Shown one piece after another: positions 1 through 9,841 of a stretch of 64,000 nt of DNA. Position 1 is the first letter of the stretch. The number at the start of each line of letters is the position of its first letter. The position numbers and the translations under genes are program-made. Source of the stretch: Streptomyces sp. NBC_01275 (lineage in GTDB: Bacteria > Actinomycetota > Actinomycetes > Streptomycetales > Streptomycetaceae); the NCBI RefSeq assembly GCF_026340655.1, contig NZ_JAPEOZ010000001.1, positions 620,001-684,000 on the forward strand, read 5' to 3'. The notes beneath the pieces are model-generated. The model was not told where the DNA came from and made no database searches. It was given only the letters and a program-made list of their open reading frames with translations.

Positions 1-1
1 G

Positions 2-862
2 CGACGGCTGCTGCGCGCCCTGTCCTGCTACGGCGTGTTCGCCGAGCAGCCCGACGGGAGGTTCGCGCACACCGAGGTCTCCCGGCTGCTGCGCGAGGAC
101 GACCCCAACAGCCTGCGCGCCATCTCCCTGTGGTGCACCGAGCCGTGGACCTGGGACGCGTGGCCGAAGCTCGACGAGGCGGTGCGCACCGGCCGCAACG
201 TCGTCGAGGACCTCTACGGCAAGGAGTTCTTCCCCTACCTCAACGAGGACGCCCCGGAGTCGGCCGACGTCTTCAACCGCGCCATGACCACCTCCAGCGT
301 GCAGTCGGCGCGGGACGTGGCGGAGTTCCTCGATCTGTCGGGGAGTTCGTCGGTCGCCGACGTCGGCGGCGGTCAGGGCCATGTGGTGGCGAGCCTGCTG
401 GAGAAGTACCCCACGATGCGGGGCACTCTGCTCGATCTGCCCCGGGTGGTGGAGAACGCGGTGCCGAGGCTGCGCGAGGGAGGCGACCTCGCGGACCGCG
501 CCCGCATCGTGCCCGGCGACGTCCGGGTGGCCGTCCCGGTCGAGGCCGACGTCTACGTCATCAAGAACATCCTGGAGTGGGACGACGAGAGCACCGCGCG
601 CACCCTGCGCAACGTCCGTGAGGCCGGCGGGCCCGGGGCGCGGGTCGTGGTCATCGAGAACCTCGTCGACGACACGCCCTCGATGCGGTTCAGCACCGCG
701 ATGGACCTGCTGCTCCTCCTCAACGTCGGCGGGGCGAAGCACACCACCGAGAGCATGGTCTCCCGGCTGACCGAGGCGGGCCTGGTCATCGACGACATCC
801 GCCCCGTCAACCCCTACCTGCACGCGTTCGACTGCACGGTCCCGGGCGACCGCGCCCGCTGA
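2..862 (+). CDS. SAM-dependent O-methyltransferase, 5' end outside window
   Basis: This is the C-terminal 286 residues of a class I O-methyltransferase of the family that methylates aromatic polyketides. The frame is open from base 2, so the real start lies upstream; the GTG at 35 falls inside the conserved fold and is not a credible start. The first visible residues look like the end of the winged-helix dimerisation domain (RALSCYGVFAEQ, FAHTEVSRLL). The SAM-binding motif I reads VADVGGGQGHV, followed by the acidic DLPRVVE strand and the GDV segment with VYVIKNILEWDDE, all typical of the family. It points towards the whiE operon and ends about 110 bases from it, with a long hairpin between. 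Inference: it tailors the spore pigment or a related polyketide. Its substrate cannot be read from sequence. Confidence 0.88.
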   Translation, partial: RRLLRALSCYGVFAEQPDGRFAHTEVSRLLREDDPNSLRAISLWCTEPWTWDAWPKLDEAVRTGRNVVEDLYGKEFFPYLNEDAPESADVFNRAMTTSSVQSARDVAEFLDLSGSSSVADVGGGQGHVVASLLEKYPTMRGTLLDLPRVVENAVPRLREGGDLADRARIVPGDVRVAVPVEADVYVIKNILEWDDESTARTLRNVREAGGPGARVVVIENLVDDTPSMRFSTAMDLLLLLNVGGAKHTTESMVSRLTEAGLVIDDIRPVNPYLHAFDCTVPGDRAR

Positions 863-910
863 AACGCCGTACAGGAACCGCACGGACGACTACCGAGAGA
901 ACCCCACAAA

Positions 911-956
911 CCACTGGTCGCCGGGTCCGCGAGAGAGCGGACCCGGCGACCAGTGG
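911..956. terminator. Bidirectional hairpin terminator between convergent genes
   Basis: A perfect 20-bp stem (911-930 with 937-956) closes a 6-base loop between the convergent methyltransferase and the last whiE gene. No long T-run follows on either strand, which is usual for Streptomyces hairpin terminators. It would serve both transcripts. Confidence 0.8.
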
Positions 957-970
957 CCGTTGGGGGGGGG

Positions 971-2050
<1,080 letters not shown>

Positions 2051-2100
2051 GCGGTTCCTCTCCTTGCTCAGCGGCGCCCCGCTGCGAAGCGCCGGTTCTC

Positions 2101-3345
2101 TCACACCCGGTCGCCGTGCCGTAGCACCAGCGCCGAGTTCGACCCCATGAGCCCGCGGCTCAGGACCAGGGCCGTGCGGGGCTCTGCGGCCCGGGCCCGG
2201 ACGGTCACGAGGTCGAGGTCGTGGCAGACGTCGAAGACGTTGGGGGTGGGCGGGATCAGGCCGTGCTCCATCGAGAGCACCGCCGCCGCGGCGTCCAGCA
2301 CGGGCGCCGCGCAGTAGCCCCGGCCGATTCCGGTCTTCGGCGCCGTGACGGGCACGCGCCTGCCGTGCGCGCCGAGGGCGTCGACGATCGCCAGGGCCTC
2401 GGCGCGGTCCGCCGCCGGCACGCCCAGGGCGTCGGCGAAGACCACGTCGATCTCCTCGGGGGCGCAGTCGGCCTCGTCGAGGGCGGCCCGGATGGCCTCG
2501 ACGAGACCTTCCCTGGACTTCTCCCACTGCGAGGCGCCGGTGAACGTGGCCGCGTGTCCGGCGACCAGGGCCCGCACCCGCGCGCCCCGCTCCCGGGCGG
2601 ACTCCTCCGCCTCCACGACGAGCATCGCGCCGCCCTCGGCGGGCACGAATCCGCAGGCCGCGGTGGTGAAGGGACGGTAGGCGCGGGTCGGGTCCTCGAC
2701 GGTGCTGAGCTCGTCGTAGCCCAGTTGGCAGACCACCGAGTAGGGGGCCAGCGGCGCCTCGGTCGAGCCGGCGACGATGACGTCGGTGCCGCGCCGTACG
2801 GCCCGGGCCGCGTGGGCGAGGGCGTCCAGGCCGCCGGCCTCGTCGGCGGCGACGACCGAGCAGGGGCCCTTGAAGCCGCGCCGGATGGAGATCTGGCCGG
2901 TGCTGGCGGCGTAGAACCAGGCGATGGACTGGTAAGGGCCGACGAAGCGGCTGCCCTTGCCCCACAGCTGTTGCAGTTCCCGCTGCCCGAACTCGCCGCC
3001 GCCGGATCCGGCCGCGGTGACCACGCCCACGGAGAACGGCGCCTCGTCGGTGTCGGGCCGGCCGAGGCGGGCGTCGTCCAGGGCGAGGTCGGCCGCGGCC
3101 ATCGCGAAGTGCGTGAACCGGTCGGTCTGGACGAGGTAGCGCTCCTCGACGGCCGAGGCCGGATCGAAGTCGCGGACCTCGCCGGCCACCCGCAGCGGCA
3201 GGTGCTCGCAGCCCTCGCGGGTGACCCGGTCCAGGACGCTGATGCCCTCCCTGGTGGACTTCCAGAAGGTCTCCGTGACGGCGCCGTTGGGCGCGACCAC
3301 GCCGATACCCGTGACGGCGGCGCGCCGTGGATGCGGTTCGCTCAT
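2101..3345 (-). CDS. whiE-ORFIV: Ketosynthase beta / chain length factor (WhiE ORF IV-like)
   Basis: KS-beta subunit (414 residues) that pairs with KS-alpha and sets polyketide chain length. It has the thiolase fold but not the catalytic cysteine: at residue 169, which aligns with the Cys of KS-alpha, the sequence reads [12 protein letters not shown], so the position is Glu. Most chain length factors carry Gln here, a point worth checking against other spore pigment systems. Late conserved segments ([15 protein letters not shown]) are family-like. The start at 3345 overlaps the KS-alpha stop in ATGA, giving the coupled 1:1 synthesis expected of an obligate heterodimer. Confidence 0.94.
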   Translation of the reverse strand: MSEPHPRRAAVTGIGVVAPNGAVTETFWKSTREGISVLDRVTREGCEHLPLRVAGEVRDFDPASAVEERYLVQTDRFTHFAMAAADLALDDARLGRPDTDEAPFSVGVVTAAGSGGGEFGQRELQQLWGKGSRFVGPYQSIAWFYAASTGQISIRRGFKGPCSVVAADEAGGLDALAHAARAVRRGTDVIVAGSTEAPLAPYSVVCQLGYDELSTVEDPTRAYRPFTTAACGFVPAEGGAMLVVEAEESARERGARVRALVAGHAATFTGASQWEKSREGLVEAIRAALDEADCAPEEIDVVFADALGVPAADRAEALAIVDALGAHGRRVPVTAPKTGIGRGYCAAPVLDAAAAVLSMEHGLIPPTPNVFDVCHDLDLVTVRARAAEPRTALVLSRGLMGSNSALVLRHGDRV

Positions 3346-4610
3346 CGTGTCTTCTCCCTCGGCCGGTTCATGACCACCGCGGACTGGAAGCCGCCGAACC
3401 CGCTGCCCACCGAGAGCACGCTGTTCAGCCTGCGCTCGCGAGCCACGCGCGGGACGTAGTCCAGGTCGCACTCGGGGTCGGGGGTCTCGTAGTTCGCGGT
3501 CGGCGGCACGACCTGGTGGGCCAGGGCCAGCACACAGGCGACGAGTTCGATCGCCCCGATCGCGCCGAGGGAGTGCCCCACCATGGACTTGATGGAGCTC
3601 ATGGGCGTGTCGTAGGCGTGCCCGCCCAGGACCCGTTTCACGGCGGCGGTCTCGTGGCGGTCGTTCTGTTTGGTGCCCGAGCCGTGCGCGTTGACGTAGT
3701 CGACGGCCGTGGCGTCGAGCCGGGCGTGGTCGAGGGCGTCCTCGATGGCCCGGGCCATCTCCAGTCCCTCGCTGGTCAGGCCGGTCATGTGGTAGGCGTT
3801 GCCGAAGGTGGCGTACCCGCTGAGCTCGCAGTACACATGGGCGCCGCGGGCCCGGGCGTGTTCGAGCTCCTCCAGGACGAGCACCGCGCCGCCCTCGCCC
3901 ATGACGAACCCGTCGCGGTCGGCGTCGAAGGGACGCGAGGCGTGGGCGGGGTCGTCGTTGTTCGAGGAGGTGGCCCTGATCGCGTCGAAGCAGGCCATGG
4001 TGATCGGTGAGATCGGCGAGTCCGACGCACCGGCTATGCATATGTCGGCCCGGCCCTCCTGCACGGTGTGGAAGGCGTATCCGACCGCGTCGAGGCCCGA
4101 GGTGCAGCCGGTGGAGACGGTCTGCACCGGCCCGCACGCCCCGAACCGCTCCGCGACCGTCGAGGCGAGGCTGCTGGGCGAGAACGCGCGGTGCAGATGC
4201 GGCCGCGCCTCCCGGTGGTCGACGTCCCAGCGCTGCCCGCCGCTGCTCACCATGACGTAGTCGTTCTCCAGGCGGGTGGTGCCGCCGACCGCGGTGCCCA
4301 GGGAGACCCCGACCCGCCAGGGGTTCTCCCGGGCGAGGTCGAGGCCGGAGTCCCGGACCGCTTCGTCCCCGGCGACCAGCGCGAACTGGATGTACCGGTC
4401 GCACCGGGCGACGTCCTCGGCGTCCAGCCCGTGGGCCGCCGGGTCGAAGTCGCACTCGGCGGCGATCCGCGACCGCAGGCCCGACGGGTCGAAGAACGTG
4501 ATGGCCCGGGTCGCGGTGCGCCCGCCCGCCAGGAGATCCCAGAACGCGGGCAGGCCGATGCCGCCGGGGGCGACGATGCCTATGCCGGTGACCGCCACAC
4601 GTCTCGTCAT
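3342..4610 (-). CDS. whiE-ORFIII: Ketosynthase alpha of minimal type II PKS (WhiE ORF III-like)
   Basis: KS-alpha (422 residues) catalyses decarboxylative condensation of malonyl units on the ACP. The catalytic cysteine is Cys169 in [11 protein letters not shown]; the two histidine motifs VNAHGSGT and [11 protein letters not shown] are both present, as is the [11 protein letters not shown] segment. Length is standard. The start (ATG at 4610) overlaps the cupin stop, and the stop overlaps KS-beta, so cupin-KS-alpha-KS-beta are translationally coupled. Order cupin, KS-alpha, KS-beta, ACP, aromatase, cyclase matches the whiE spore pigment operon of S. coelicolor, which is the basis for the product assignment. 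Confidence 0.96.
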   Translation of the reverse strand: MTRRVAVTGIGIVAPGGIGLPAFWDLLAGGRTATRAITFFDPSGLRSRIAAECDFDPAAHGLDAEDVARCDRYIQFALVAGDEAVRDSGLDLARENPWRVGVSLGTAVGGTTRLENDYVMVSSGGQRWDVDHREARPHLHRAFSPSSLASTVAERFGACGPVQTVSTGCTSGLDAVGYAFHTVQEGRADICIAGASDSPISPITMACFDAIRATSSNNDDPAHASRPFDADRDGFVMGEGGAVLVLEELEHARARGAHVYCELSGYATFGNAYHMTGLTSEGLEMARAIEDALDHARLDATAVDYVNAHGSGTKQNDRHETAAVKRVLGGHAYDTPMSSIKSMVGHSLGAIGAIELVACVLALAHQVVPPTANYETPDPECDLDYVPRVARERRLNSVLSVGSGFGGFQSAVVMNRPREKTR

Positions 4611-5023
4611 GAACGGACCTCGGCCTCGGCGCGGGCGTCGGTCCCCTCGGTGTCCACATGGCCCAGCGGCGGGCTCGGGGCCAGCGGGCCGAGGTGGAAG
4701 ACCAGCCGCGCCTCCACCTTGCCGACGTTGCGGAAGCGGTGGCGCACATGGGCGGGGATCATGAGCCCCTGCTCGGGCTGGAGCGGGTGGGGCTCGCCGT
4801 CCAGGTCCACCTCCAGCCGCCCGCACACGACGTACACGAACTCCTCGGAGTACGGGTGGTAGTGCTCACCGATGCGATCGCCGGGCTCGATGAGGGCCAG
4901 GCCCATGAAACCGCTGGTGGCGCCGACCGTGGCCGGGGTGAGCATGGCGCGCAGGTCGCCGCCGCGCCGGCGGTTGGGCTCGACCTCGCTGAGATCCACG
5001 ATTCTGTGACGGGATGTGATCAC
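4607..5023 (-). CDS. whiE-ORFII: Cupin protein of spore pigment cluster (WhiE ORF II-like)
   Basis: Single-domain cupin of 138 residues. The metal-site motif is visible as [21 protein letters not shown] (positions near 52-72) with the second cupin motif ending in [11 protein letters not shown]. Homologues sit directly before KS-alpha in spore pigment clusters (WhiE ORF II). Their reaction is not settled; roles in early folding or cyclisation are usually proposed. The stop overlaps the KS-alpha start by four bases. It lies 84 bases downstream of the SchA/CurD gene on the same strand. Confidence 0.9.
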   Translation of the reverse strand: MITSRHRIVDLSEVEPNRRRGGDLRAMLTPATVGATSGFMGLALIEPGDRIGEHYHPYSEEFVYVVCGRLEVDLDGEPHPLQPEQGLMIPAHVRHRFRNVGKVEARLVFHLGPLAPSPPLGHVDTEGTDARAEAEVRS

Positions 5024-5107
5024 GACGTTCCTCCGGTCAGGGCTTGCGTCGACGTGGCGATCGACGCGGGGTGGGGGCGGGGCCGCCGCGGCCCGCCTGA
5101 GGGCGCA

Positions 5108-6250
5108 TCAGGCGTCGGGCGAGCGGCGGTCGGTGACGAGGTCCATTCGGGCGAGCCCGAGGAAGCGCGCGAGCTCGGCGTCCTTGGGCGCGGACGCGTC
5201 CACGCGCAGCGTCGTCAGCTCGGCCGCCTGGCCGAGGTCGGACAGGCCGAGGGCGAGCGCGGGGTCGGCGGCGTCGAGACCGCCGCGCACGTCGATCAGC
5301 CGCACCACGACGTCGTCGCGCTGGAAGATCGTGCTGCGCAGCACCGGGGTGCGCGGGTCGTCCGCCGCCGCCTCGTCCTGCCGGGCGAGCAGCTCGGCCA
5401 GCCGCATCCCGCACCCGTCCTGCGCCGGGTAGTACAACGCGTACCGCTCCGCCTTCGCCTGCTGCCCCTCCGCCGTCACATGGTGTACGGCGGGCAGCGC
5501 GGCCCTGGTGAAGAAGACGCGGGCCGACTCGGGGTCGTCGAGGTCGCGGTCCTGCTCCAGGTAGGGGTTGATGGCCTCCTCGACCGCCCGCACCTCGGGC
5601 TGCCGGGCGACGTGGCGCAGGGCGGCGAGCAGGTCGCCGCGCACCTCGATGGCCCGCACCACCCGGTTGCCGTGCATGAACAGCGAGGTGCGGCACAGCC
5701 GGGTGGAGTCGTCGACCTTCGGCTCGGGCGAGGCGTAGTCGGAGAGGATCTTGGCGACGGTCTCCTCGCTGCCCGGCTTGACCGTGAAGGTGAGGGCGTG
5801 CCGGATCACGCCGTCGCCGATCCTGGGCGAGGTCTGGAGCCGGCGCTGCGCGGTGTCGGCGTGCGGCGCCGCGCCGCCGGTCTCGCGGACGACGTGGAAG
5901 CGCAGCGAGCGGGTGTCCCGGACGCAGCTGTGCAGCGGCTCCACCATCCGCACGTGCTCCTCGCCGTTCACCCAGGCGAGGAACGGCGGGGCGCTCTCCC
6001 ACTCGCTGGTGATCAGCCACTGGGAGGGGTTCTCGATGGACTGGCACAGCTGGTCGCTGACGTGCCCGGGAACGGACGCGACCTGGTTGCAGAGCTGCTC
6101 GTAGGCCTCGAGGAACTGCTGCTGGGCGCCGTCGTAGACGTCCACCAGCAGGACGACCCGGAGGCGGGAGCCGTCGAACACGGACTGCGAGACACGTTGC
6201 GACATCTCTCGCCTGAGCGAGCCTGAAACACGTTCGGACGTGGTGGTCAT
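5108..6250 (-). CDS. whiE-ORFI: SchA/CurD-type protein (WhiE ORF I-like)
   Basis: About 380 residues, first gene of the pigment operon. The N-terminal half resembles an antibiotic biosynthesis monooxygenase (ABM) ferredoxin-like domain (VVLLVDVYDGAQQQFLEAYEQ, then ITSEWESAPPFLAWV). The C-terminal half contains SchA/CurD repeats, named after spore pigment genes of S. halstedii and S. curacoi. Exact function is unknown. An AAGGAG site lies 11 bases before the ATG at 6250; a GTG three codons earlier (6259) is too close to that site. The upstream 150 bases hold the operon promoter, but no clear sigma-factor consensus could be read. Confidence 0.88.
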   Translation of the reverse strand: MTTTSERVSGSLRREMSQRVSQSVFDGSRLRVVLLVDVYDGAQQQFLEAYEQLCNQVASVPGHVSDQLCQSIENPSQWLITSEWESAPPFLAWVNGEEHVRMVEPLHSCVRDTRSLRFHVVRETGGAAPHADTAQRRLQTSPRIGDGVIRHALTFTVKPGSEETVAKILSDYASPEPKVDDSTRLCRTSLFMHGNRVVRAIEVRGDLLAALRHVARQPEVRAVEEAINPYLEQDRDLDDPESARVFFTRAALPAVHHVTAEGQQAKAERYALYYPAQDGCGMRLAELLARQDEAAADDPRTPVLRSTIFQRDDVVVRLIDVRGGLDAADPALALGLSDLGQAAELTTLRVDASAPKDAELARFLGLARMDLVTDRRSPDA

Positions 6251-6402
6251 CCTGCGCACATCTCCTTCGAGGGGCGATTCGGGGGCGTTGGGGACGGTCG
6301 AGGGCAGTGGGGGACGCCGGTCACGGTGATGCGACGTCAGCTTTTCTCGATCGTGTGCCCGTCCCCCGAAGTCCGCGACTCGTATGAACTACGCGGGTGA
6401 CG

Positions 6403-7110
6403 TCAGACGAGATGGGCGAAGACCACGAGGTTGTCGGTGTAGTCCTTGGCCGTGCGGTCGTAGTCACCCGCACAGGTGATGAGCCGCACCTGCGCCTGCG
6501 GCGTGTCGCCGTACACGCGCCGGTCGGGGAAGTGCGCCTTGTCGAAGATCTCCACGCTGTCGACCCGGAAGGACGCCTTGCGGCGGTCGGCTCGTACGAC
6601 GGTGAAGAGATCCCCCTTCTCCAGTTCGCCGAGGTTCGCGAAGACGGCCGCTGAGGTCTTCGTGTCGACGTGTCCGGCGATGATCGCGGTGCCCGCCTCG
6701 CCCGGGGAGACGCCCTTGGCGTGCCAGCCGACGAGGTTGACGTCGGCGGCGGGGGGCGGCTCCAGCCGGCCCCCGCGGCCGATGGCGAGGGCCGTGAAGG
6801 GGGCGTCGACCGAGATCTTCGGGATGAGCAGGCGTACGGGCCTGGAGCGCGGCAGATGCTTTCCCGCGGGCTGACCGGCGGGCGGGGCCGACGCGCCGGG
6901 CCGCGCGGCCGGGGCCTCGGCCCGCTGCGCCGACGCGGAGGCCCGCGGAGCGATCGCGGTGACGCCGGACGGGTCGGTCGACGGGTCGTTGCCGCCCAGC
7001 AGGGTCGCCGCCAGGACCAGGATCGCCGCGGCGCACATCATCGTCACACCGCCACGGGAGGATCCCTGTTCGGCGGACGCGGGGTCGGTGGGGGAGGAAG
7101 GGGCTGCCAT
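6403..7110 (-). CDS. Class F sortase, membrane-anchored
   Basis: A 235-residue sortase that should join a secreted protein to the cell wall. It has a short cytoplasmic N-terminus, one membrane segment (about residues 22-40, MMCAAAILVLAATLLGG), a Pro/Ala-rich linker and a C-terminal catalytic domain. The active-site histidine is in AGHVDT and the cysteine in LITCAGDYD; the early strand RLLIPKISVDAPF is typical of class E/F sortases. No own pilin gene is nearby, but the gene immediately upstream on the same strand encodes a protein with a plausible sorting tail. Its position just upstream of the whiE operon is unusual. Start ATG 7110 has GAGG ten bases ahead. Confidence 0.9.
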   Translation of the reverse strand: MAAPSSPTDPASAEQGSSRGGVTMMCAAAILVLAATLLGGNDPSTDPSGVTAIAPRASASAQRAEAPAARPGASAPPAGQPAGKHLPRSRPVRLLIPKISVDAPFTALAIGRGGRLEPPPAADVNLVGWHAKGVSPGEAGTAIIAGHVDTKTSAAVFANLGELEKGDLFTVVRADRRKASFRVDSVEIFDKAHFPDRRVYGDTPQAQVRLITCAGDYDRTAKDYTDNLVVFAHLV

Positions 7111-7230
7111 CGGAGGACCACCTCATTCGGGCACGGCAGCGAGGAGCGGACGGGGCGGACGAACAGCGAGCCGGGCCGCCACTCGGGGCACGGGTGGCGG
7201 CCGCGGCTTCGCTATCGCAGGCGACATGGG

Positions 7231-7785
7231 TCAGGCCACGCTTCCGGCCGTCTTCTTGCGGCGCGTGGTGTACAGACCGGTCGCGGCGACGGCCAGCACG
7301 GCCAGCCCGCCCGCGGTCACCGCGGGAGCGGCGAGCGCCCCACCGCCGGTGTGCATCCCGCCGCTGGGCTTCTCGTGGTCACCGCTCCCGGAGTCCTCCT
7401 TGCTCCAGGACTCCTCCTTGTCCTCCTTGTCTCCGTAGGAGGATTCCTTGCCGCCCTCGCTGTCCTTGTCCTTCCAGCTCTCCTCGCCCTTGGACTCCTT
7501 GGACTCCTTGGACTCCTTGGACTCCTTGGAGCCGCCCCAGTCGCTGTTGTCGTTCACCGCGGTGAGCGCGCCGCCGCCGGTGTGGATGCCGCCGCGCGGC
7601 TCCTCGTGCTTGGACTCCTTGCCGTACTCCTTGTCCTCCTCCTTGCCGTGCTCCTTGTCCTGCTCCTTGCCGTAGGACGTGTCGTCCTGGTTCCAGTCCC
7701 CGCCGGCGGCGAAGGCGCCGGGTGCGCCGATGGCGAGGACGGCCGAGGCCGCCGCGGTGGCCAGGATCATGCGGGCAGTGCGCAT
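7231..7785 (-). CDS. Secreted Lys/Glu/Ser-rich surface protein, likely sortase substrate
   Basis: A 184-residue exported protein. A signal peptide (residues 1-26, ending GAFAAGGD) is followed by a highly charged KE/KES-rich region, partly tandem (KES repeated at about 86-99). A C-terminal hydrophobic segment (about 153-171) ends in TTRRKK, the layout of a wall-anchor tail. The motif GGxHTGGGAL occurs twice: PRGGIHTGGGAL at 63-74 and PSGGMHTGGGAL at 140-151, the second just before the membrane segment. No LPxTG or LAxTG is present. It is directly upstream of the class F sortase with the same orientation, so it is proposed as that enzyme's substrate. The ATG at 7785 is chosen because the signal peptide begins there. 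Alternatively it is a simple membrane-tethered protein. Confidence 0.8.
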   Translation of the reverse strand: MRTARMILATAAASAVLAIGAPGAFAAGGDWNQDDTSYGKEQDKEHGKEEDKEYGKESKHEEPRGGIHTGGGALTAVNDNSDWGGSKESKESKESKESKGEESWKDKDSEGGKESSYGDKEDKEESWSKEDSGSGDHEKPSGGMHTGGGALAAPAVTAGGLAVLAVAATGLYTTRRKKTAGSVA

Positions 7786-7896
7786 CTGATGGTCCTTCCG
7801 TCGTGGCCGGGCAGCTGTCGTCTCGTCAGCTGATCTGACCCGGCCCTGACGTGATCCACCGTCAGTCACCCGTCGACCGGCCACCACTCCAGCGGA

Positions 7897-9666
7897 TCAC
7901 TCGGGTGAACCGCCCGGGCGTGTCGCCGTCAGCAGGGCGCCCAGGACATGACGGAGCGTCGAGTCGGCGTCCGGGTCCGGGCCCGGCGACCGCCAGGCGA
8001 CGAACCCGTCGGGCCGGACCAGCACAGCGCCCCCGGACGCGATGCCGTGGCGCTCCGCCCAGTCCGCGTCGTCCTCCGGCACGAGATCGGCCTCGGGTCC
8101 GCCGCCCACCCGGTACGACCTGATGGGGAGGGACGTCTGCGCGGCGAGGCGGACGGCGGCCGCGTGCCAGCCGCTCGGCTCCTCGGCGTCGCTGAGCAGG
8201 ACCAGGTCCCGCTCGTAGAGGTCGAGGGTGGAGATGCGCTCGCCACCCTGGTTCCGCTCGCCCTGGTTCCGCTTGCCTTGGTTCCGCTCGCCCTGGTTCC
8301 GCTCGCCCTGCCCCTGTTCGGCCCGGCCCTGTTCGCCCTGGCGGCGTACCCACAGGTGGGGCGCTCTGCTGCCGGGCTCGCCGGTCAGGTCGAGGTTCTC
8401 CGGGACGACCGGGGCGGTGCGGTCGGCCCCGACGACGGCTCCCTGCGGATAACGGTAGCCGAGGGCCACGTTGAGGATGCCTCGCTGACGGCCGCCGCCG
8501 GCGCCGGGCGGCGGGGCGAAACCGGGGTGGCTGTGCTCGGCCGACCGGGCGGCGGCACGGGCGCTGGTCGCCTCCGCCACCGGGCGGCGCTCCGCGTCGT
8601 AGGTGTCCAGCAGCCCCTCCCCCGCCCAGCCGTCGACCACGGCGGCCAGCTTCCACGCGAGGTTGTGCGCGTCCTGGATGCCGGTGTTGGAGCCGAACGC
8701 CCCGGTGGGGGACATCTCGTGGGCGGAGTCGCCGGCCAGGAAGACCCGGCCGGACCGGTAGCTGCGGGCGACGCGCTGGGCGGCGTGCCAGGGGGCGCGG
8801 CCGGTGATCTCCACGTCGAGATCCGCGACGCCGACCGCGCGGCGGATGTGCTCGATGCACCGCTCGTCGGTGAACTCCTCGAGCGTTTCGCCGTGTTCGG
8901 GGTGCCAGGGGGCGTGGAAGACCCAGTGCTCGCGGTTGTCCACGGGCAGCAGGGCGCCGTCGGCGTCCGGGTTCGTCAGGTAGCAGACGATGAAGCGGCG
9001 GTCGCCCACGACGTCGGCGAGGCGGCGGGAGCGGAAGGTGACGCTGACGTTGTGGAACAGGTCGCCGGGGCCGCTCTGGCCGATGCGGAGCTGTTCCCGG
9101 ACGGGGCTGCGGGGGCCGTCGGCGGCGACGAGGTAGTCCGCGCGGATGGTGGTGTGCTCGCCCGTCTCCCGGCTCTTGACCACCGCGGTGACGCCGGCGG
9201 GGTCGCTGTCGAACGACATCAGTTCGGTGGAGAACCGCAGGTCGCCGCCGAGCCGCCGGGCGTGCTCGAGCAGCACCGGCTCCAGGTCGTTCTGGCTGCA
9301 CAGGCACCAGGAGCTGGGGCTGAAGCGGGCCAGCCCGCCGCCCGGGTCGATGTCCCGGAACAGCCACTCGCCCGCGTCGCCGACCAGGGTGGGCGTCTGC
9401 AGGATGCCGTGGTTGTCGGCCAGGGTGGCGGCGGCCTCGTGGATGGCCGGCTCGACGCCCGCCACCCGGAACACCTCCATCGTGCGGACGTTGTTGCCCC
9501 GGCCGCGAGGGTGGATGGAGGTGCCCGCGTGGCGCTCCACCAGGATGTGCGGTACGCCCAGCCGGCCCAGGAACAACGAGGTCGACAGGCCGACCAGGGA
9601 GCCTCCGACGATGAGGACCGGGACTCTGAGGGTGTGGGGGTCGGGTTGCTCGGCTCGTTCGTTCAT
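7897..9666 (-). CDS. whiE-ORFVIII: FAD-dependent aromatic polyketide hydroxylase (WhiE ORF VIII-like)
   Basis: Flavoprotein monooxygenase of 589 residues, related to TcmG and WhiE ORF VIII, expected to hydroxylate the aromatic pigment precursor with FAD, NAD(P)H and oxygen. The dinucleotide motif is VLIVGGSLVGLSTSLFL near the N-terminus; DG motif VAADGPRSPVR and the second FAD motif RVFLAGDSAHEMSPTGAFG are intact. The C-terminal domain is thioredoxin-like. ATG 9666 follows GGAGGAGAG. Between the FAD region and C-terminal domain lies an NQGER tandem repeat unusual for the family. In S. coelicolor the equivalent gene is divergent from the operon; here it is co-oriented and separated from it by the sortase pair. 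Confidence 0.9.
   Translation of the reverse strand: MNERAEQPDPHTLRVPVLIVGGSLVGLSTSLFLGRLGVPHILVERHAGTSIHPRGRGNNVRTMEVFRVAGVEPAIHEAAATLADNHGILQTPTLVGDAGEWLFRDIDPGGGLARFSPSSWCLCSQNDLEPVLLEHARRLGGDLRFSTELMSFDSDPAGVTAVVKSRETGEHTTIRADYLVAADGPRSPVREQLRIGQSGPGDLFHNVSVTFRSRRLADVVGDRRFIVCYLTNPDADGALLPVDNREHWVFHAPWHPEHGETLEEFTDERCIEHIRRAVGVADLDVEITGRAPWHAAQRVARSYRSGRVFLAGDSAHEMSPTGAFGSNTGIQDAHNLAWKLAAVVDGWAGEGLLDTYDAERRPVAEATSARAAARSAEHSHPGFAPPPGAGGGRQRGILNVALGYRYPQGAVVGADRTAPVVPENLDLTGEPGSRAPHLWVRRQGEQGRAEQGQGERNQGERNQGKRNQGERNQGGERISTLDLYERDLVLLSDAEEPSGWHAAAVRLAAQTSLPIRSYRVGGGPEADLVPEDDADWAERHGIASGGAVLVRPDGFVAWRSPGPDPDADSTLRHVLGALLTATRPGGSPE
8246..8310. repeat. 15-bp tandem repeat inside hydroxylase gene
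   Basis: Four full 15-bp units (ccctggttccgctcg on the plus strand, with one or two substitutions) plus a partial fifth. Read on the coding strand they give the pentapeptide NQGER repeated. The repeat keeps frame and sits in a linker between domains. Confidence 0.9.
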
Positions 9667-9763
9667 CACTCTCTCCTCCAGCACGTCGTGTCCCCCGCCT
9701 CGGCCGGATGCGGCCGAGGTCCTCATGCATGCCCCGTGCGGAAATCGGCGGCTCAGGCTTCAC

Positions 9764-9840
9764 CCGCCTGCTGACGCCCCGCCTGCTGACGTCCCGTCCG
9801 CTGGTGTCGCGTCTGCTGACGTCCCGCCCGTTGACGTCCC
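9764..9840. repeat. Degenerate 15-bp tandem repeat between hydroxylase and binding protein
   Basis: About five imperfect 15-bp units of the type ccgcctgctgacgtc, ending just at the stop codon of the sugar-binding lipoprotein. Together with the hydroxylase start region it fills the 175-base gap between those genes. No gene is supported in it. Confidence 0.75.
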
Positions 9841-9841
9841 G

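Noticed and set aside
7231..7785. Chaplin or rodlin identity for the small surface protein
   Set aside because: It lacks the chaplin domain hallmarks (paired cysteines, GNxxVV-type motif) and is highly charged, unlike the hydrophobic chaplins.
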